NCBI GenBank assembly: GCA_916613615.1
Contig: OU744720.1
Coordinates: 4,195,749 to 4,259,748 of the forward strand
Direction of reading: 5' to 3'
Length of the DNA: 64,000 nt
Source: Steromphala cineraria
Taxonomy: Eukaryota; Mollusca; Gastropoda; Trochida; Trochidae
Shown: positions 59,534 through 64,000 of the stretch, piece by piece
Numbering within the stretch: position 1 is the stretch's first letter
How the letters are laid out: each line of letters starts with the position of its first letter
Translations under genes and position numbers: made by a program
Notes under the pieces: model-generated
Told to the model about the DNA's origin: nothing
Database searches by the model: none
What the model saw: the letters and a program-made list of their open reading frames with translations, nothing else

Positions 59534-60582
59534 TTACAGTCAATATTTGACAAAAAGGCTGTAATCATACGATGTGTGAATTTCTTTTGGATTATTTTTA
59601 GTTCAATCCATTAATTAAACTTTTCTTCTTGATATCAAGGGATCATTACAGTTAACTTATACCATATTTTGTTTTTAAACCTTCCCAATTGAGTTTGTGT
59701 TTTTCCAGAATTTTCGATTACATAGTGGTGTAACTTGTGGATTTGACTGAAAGACAGATAATAAAAGTTTAACAAGTTTGCTTGAGGGATGAAATTTTTC
59801 ACATTACAAATGGCAATCTTCACTTCTACTTCTCAGGATAATGTAACCTTTTACAGACAAAAAATACCACAATTTTGTAAATTCGTATCAAAAGATTTGA
59901 AACGTTGAAATTGGTTTTCTTAAAATGCTAAATTGTGGTTCTTTCACTTCATATGACTATTATAATCAAGAGGTTCTCTTTTTAACTTTTTCCATAGGTT
60001 TAGTTTGGAAATAATAGAACAATGTCACTTTGTCTGACTTTTTATCCAATTATTCTGAGAGACAACGAGGGATGTTTCTTGAAAACCAATTGTAGTTTAT
60101 GACAATTGTTTACGTGTCATACCAATTATGGGACTTAATATCTTACTCATACTGACAAATGAAAGTTAATGTTAGTACGAAACACATACGTTTCGGTATA
60201 TAGATTGTATGCACCCACAATCGTTCATGGCGCACGTTCTTCATTTTGCTGCTTTGTCTTGTATACAAATATGTCAAATATGAATACACCGCTGTAATGA
60301 TTTATTGGAATACTTTGTGCTTATTTGCATATATTTCATGCACCACTGGGATGACTTAAAAGCAAGACCTGCTAAAGTTCCAACACTACCTATTCTCATG
60401 CAATGTTTGTCAGTTTTACGTTTTTACAATTTTCATTTTGCTTTTTCTTATGAAGAAACCTTAAACATAGAATTTACAAGTTACTAGTTACAAACAAAAT
60501 CTGAATTTGAGGATAGAAGAAATGAATTGGTACGAATACACATCTACTGATCAAACAGAAAGCACGTATGTTATTAGGCTAA

Positions 60583-60857
60583 CAACCACAGTTGGTTGAA
60601 GTTAGATTATTTGGCCCTTTATCTCATTAGTTATCATTTCATTGCACTTTTAAAACTGAATTATGTGCAGTCTTTTCAGGCATATCCGAATCAAATGCAT
60701 ACTTCTTGCAGAAGCTGTTGGCTCTATCTGTTTCCACCTCTGATAAAACTGTGATAATTCAACTCGATTCTATCTTTTTATTTATCATATCGGCAAATAA
60801 CGATAAGATATGCGAGGTTTATTATCAACTTTATATTACACTCGAGGTGTGCAATAT
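60583..60857. other. Unique spacer
   Basis: Sequence after the end of copy B; nothing recognised. Confidence 0.5.
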
Positions 60858-62625
60858 TTAGGTCTTCAAGACAAAGTCTAGAAGACCTATTGTTATTATC
60901 CGGATTATTATTATTATTATTATTATTTGGACGTCTTTTCTGTCAACATTTCTGACCTTATTGACAAGCCGATTTTCATGAAACTTTCAGGGATTGTAGA
61001 GTTTGACCCAAATTAGTGAATGACATGGGCGATTTTTGAATTTCGAATTTGTTTTTGAGTTATCTCCCCTTAAACGAAAAAACTGCAAACCTCGATTTCT
61101 CGGTAACTAAGGGAGGTAATTTCAAAAAACTTTCACCAAAATGTGGGCAACAACATGCCTCATCGATGTAGCCCATAGCGGTTTTCGGCCGTATAAATAG
61201 ATTTTTTTCTATTTTCGAAAAACTTAAAATTTTCTGAAATTTCGCGGTTCTGATGGTACGCGTCTTTGAAAATCTTCTCCTCCCTAACTGCAATACATAC
61301 AGACTAGTGTGATAGCTCGTTAGAAAGCTCAATGAGTGTGTAAAAACGTGCATACCGCGAAATTTTAATTTTTGACCTGTTACTCGAGTTATCTGCCCTT
61401 GGAGTTCGACATTTTTTTGAAGTGTCATTTTTCGTGTTACCTTCAAAGGGGCACCACTCGGTAAGGAAATGTCAAAAAGGAAATCTGTTTGATGTTTTCT
61501 GTTCTACAATGATAGGTGAACAAGTTCACTACAGGTCATTATTATATAAAAGTTGATATTAAAGGAAATATGTGGACATAAAGAGATTTTTTACATTTAT
61601 CGGCGATTTTAACATTTTTCGAGGGTTATTTTACTTTGAGAATTTTAGTTTCAAAACTGTTACAGATAGAAATTTTATCATTGATGTTTTGTGAAGCAGA
61701 TGTAATGAGTAGACGGCAAAAACGTTAAGTCACATGTATCTCGAAAACGGTGACAGATAAGGGATTTGTAAAAAAAAAGGTGAGAAAAGTCTAATTTTCA
61801 TGACATATCGCATAGTTTGCAAGAAAAGAACAATTTCACAAAGTTAAAAACATTGAGTTGGAGGGAAAGGTATATTTTAAAGTTCCACAGAGGTGATAGG
61901 GCTTTTTAAAACAGAGTTAATTCAATCAATACCTTCACACCCAGCTGAGTGGAATCTGCTACCATGTATAAGTCAAAATCAGGACTCTACCCTCTATGAT
62001 TAAATAAGTCGTTCGGTCGGGTCGGTCTGGTCTGGTCTTTATTGCTAGACCTCCTGCCTCTCTTCTGATCTGACTTGGACACCTTTCATGTACGTGTACG
62101 TGCATGTACATGAATTTGGTCTTGGAATATCTCTTGGCCATATCTTTCATTTGAGAGATTGACGCTACAAAGGGCCATTTCCAACTCCCCGTTGCTAGAT
62201 TGCTAGACTACGCATTTTTGACCTACTCTGGTATATTGTAGCATGTATTATGTTTGCATCTTTTAGTTAAACTTTTTGAGTTATCAGTATAATATCAATA
62301 GTTAAAGTGTTAGGTTTCATTACATTATACAGGGGTCTGAAACAGTCAACTTTACTTTACAGCGTTAAATCACATGTATCTTGAAAACGGTGACAGATAA
62401 TTCAACAACAAAAATTTCTGCTTCTAGGAATAATATTCTCTGAAGAATGATGTCATAGCTGACATTGGCCACCATGATGAATTTTTCTGAAAAGTCTTTA
62501 ACACTGAATATCAAGTGGAATTTGATCATTTTGATAATGTATTAGTTACTGTTTACCTCTTAGACAAAAAGTCATGTGAAGGTCAAACACTGTGTGAAGG
62601 TCAAAGAGGAATCTTGAAGACCTAA
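60858..62625. mobile_element. ~1.77-kb element with 14-bp inverted ends TTAGGTCTTCAAGA
   Basis: TTAGGTCTTCAAGA at 60858-60871 is matched by its exact reverse complement at 62612-62625. An (ATT)n run follows near the left end (60903-60928). A ~40-bp string (TCACATGTATCTCGAAAACG) occurs near 61730 and again, with one change, near 62370. A 128-codon minus-strand frame (61060-61446) has no family resemblance. The class is unknown: the inverted ends suggest a DNA transposon, but no target-site duplication was found. Confidence 0.6.
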
Positions 62626-62627
62626 GT

Positions 62628-62641
62628 ATTGACGCGTCAAT
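62628..62641. repeat. 14-bp perfect palindrome ATTGACGCGTCAAT
   Basis: Fully self-complementary and placed two bases outside the right inverted end of the preceding element. Palindromic target or binding site is possible; chance occurrence at this length is not negligible in 64 kb. Confidence 0.7.
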
Positions 62642-64000
62642 CCTAGTTTACAATTATTATTATTATTTAGATTCATGTCATTCATTATCAGAAGTGCGTC
62701 ACTGTCAACAACGTATAGTATCAAATTCATGAGTATTCATGGCTGAATATGAATAGTTGGGATGTTTATGTTATATGCAAAGTAATCATCTCAAAGGAGC
62801 ATGTGCATAACCTATAAGCAGGAAATTCAAAATGTCAGTGTAATGTTTTGCCTTTAAAGCCTGGGTGACTTACCGCTTGAGACGAAACCTGTCTTTGTAG
62901 TGAATACTGGCCAGGAGTTTAATGAAGCAGGCAGAGCAGTAATGCTGAAGCTTTTACAAAGAGTCCAGAGTAAGTGCTATAGCCATAAACCCAATCCATA
63001 TTTGATACATTTAATCCCCTGCTCATACCAAATGTAATGTCTTGTTGAAAAAAAGCAATCATTAATTTAGCCATAAGTTTGGGTCTATTTTGTATTCATA
63101 AGCCGTGTTAGTTGAGCAATATAACACCTTGCCTACGTATTGTAACAGATCTAGAACATCACAGAAGTCTTGAGTACAAAGGTGTTTATTACCACTTAAA
63201 TACTGTTATCTAAACTACCAACACCAGTTGTTGAATTCTTTGTGCTAACATCATATTTTTTGGTTATTTTGGAATATTTATTTATCCATGACTGGGAATG
63301 TCCGTAAAACTTCTATAACATAGATTAAACTTTACATGCATTCCAAAAATATATAGATCCTAGAATTCCTAACAGCTAAATAAAAGTATCTGATTATATC
63401 ACTAAATTGAATAGTAAAGCTTCCGTTGATTTCTGGTCTCAAAAATGCTGTTGCACTGTATTTCAGTGACAATTGGAAAGTAATTATTTTCTAATGTAAG
63501 CAAATTCTTTTATTTCCATCTTGGGATATTTATTTCCTAAAGGGTCATTTAATATACTGCTGGCATTACATGAACAATAATGTTTGCATTATATGTTTAC
63601 AGTAAACCATAGTTTGCCTCAGATTTCACATGTGCATCTATCATGACCTTTCAGATGTGTTTATAGCTGTTGACCTCGTGTTTAAGTGTTTCACAAACAC
63701 AGCTTGTTATATTTCATTCCTCTCATTAGATTTCAAATGTCGAATATGAAACCTGAATTCGAGTGTAGATCAAATACAGCTTAAGTTAAACTAGAGCCAA
63801 TTTCAATTTTTATATTACTTGATTAATAATAAGAACAGAAGATCTTTACACAAACTAAATTTGGTGTACCCTATTGACCTAATGTCGACACATAATAATT
63901 TCAAGAACTATTCTTCTAAAATTCCTCAAGGAGTGGCATTTTTTTTCTTGACCCAGAATGTTATTATCGTTTGGCATTATCTTAATTTTTTATCTTTTTT
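62642..64000. other. Non-coding stretch to the window end
   Basis: A short ATT run near 62656-62669. No gene, RNA or repeat recognised. Confidence 0.5.

Larger units (their letters stand above)
54646..60582 (+). repeat. Segmental duplication, copy B
   Basis: Direct copy of 4215-17510; see copy A. It keeps a 4-unit version of the 42-bp repeat (57691-57858) and carries about 450 bp (57985-58440) that copy A lacks. It also has an extra ~100 bp near 58985-59080, where copy A reads straight through, and lacks ~27 bp relative to 17221-17250. Confidence 0.9.

Noticed and set aside
61060..61446. 128-codon minus-strand gene
   Set aside because: It lies inside a TIR-bordered repeat, shows no family motif, and has the composition of translated repeat DNA.

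Overview
This window looks like non-coding, repeat-dominated DNA from an AT-rich animal nuclear genome. The evidence is a LINE with a poly(A) tail and target-site duplication, a tRNA-derived SINE, a relic of a Tc1-type transposase, terminal-inverted-repeat elements, and no bacterial-type gene packing. A lophotrochozoan, most likely a mollusc, is my inference from the style of the repeats (AGGTCA-rich Helitron-like element, SINE tails ending GCGCTATATAAG, FLYWCH/MULE remnant). No database search supports it. I found no host protein-coding exon I would defend. Every protein homology I recognise belongs to a mobile element, and all of those are broken.

Layout. 0-4.2 kb holds a Tc1-type transposase fragment, a 0.4-kb element built from CCCC/GGGG palindromes, and a SINE. 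4.2-17.5 kb is copy A of a direct segmental duplication whose copy B lies at 54.6-60.6 kb. Copy A carries a ~4.95-kb minisatellite (7.26-12.2 kb, about 119 units of 42 bp with an exact 42n+37 register and a 788-bp higher-order period). Copy B has only 4 units at the same place. Copy A also has ~3.1 kb that copy B lacks.

17.5-32 kb is a mosaic of old local duplications. An inverted pair (18.67-19.15 kb minus, 30.95-31.42 kb plus) shares a CCAAT-type box and a splice-donor-like site at matching positions. A direct pair (20.45-21.64 and 22.6-22.93 kb) has a MULE-like element in one copy and an empty site in the other. A complete-ended but frameshifted L1/Tx1-type LINE (24.8-29.5 kb) is also inserted here.

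32-37.6 kb holds small inverted-repeat elements, including a pair of 201-bp arms that match base for base by eye. 37.6-47.05 kb is a ~9.4-kb mirror-symmetric composite. Its arms carry the same three repeat families in reverse order, resembling fold-back transposons, with a smaller MITE nested in one arm. 50.1-51.4 kb is a Helitron-like element full of nuclear-receptor-type AGGTCA motifs. 52.75-53.64 kb and 60.86-62.63 kb are two more TIR-bordered elements.

The genes do not form a pathway. The biology visible here is genome dynamics: segmental duplication followed by one-sided satellite expansion, insertion of elements into duplicated or repetitive DNA, and dispersal of potential regulatory motifs by transposons. 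All similarity statements come from reading by eye, not from computed alignments.
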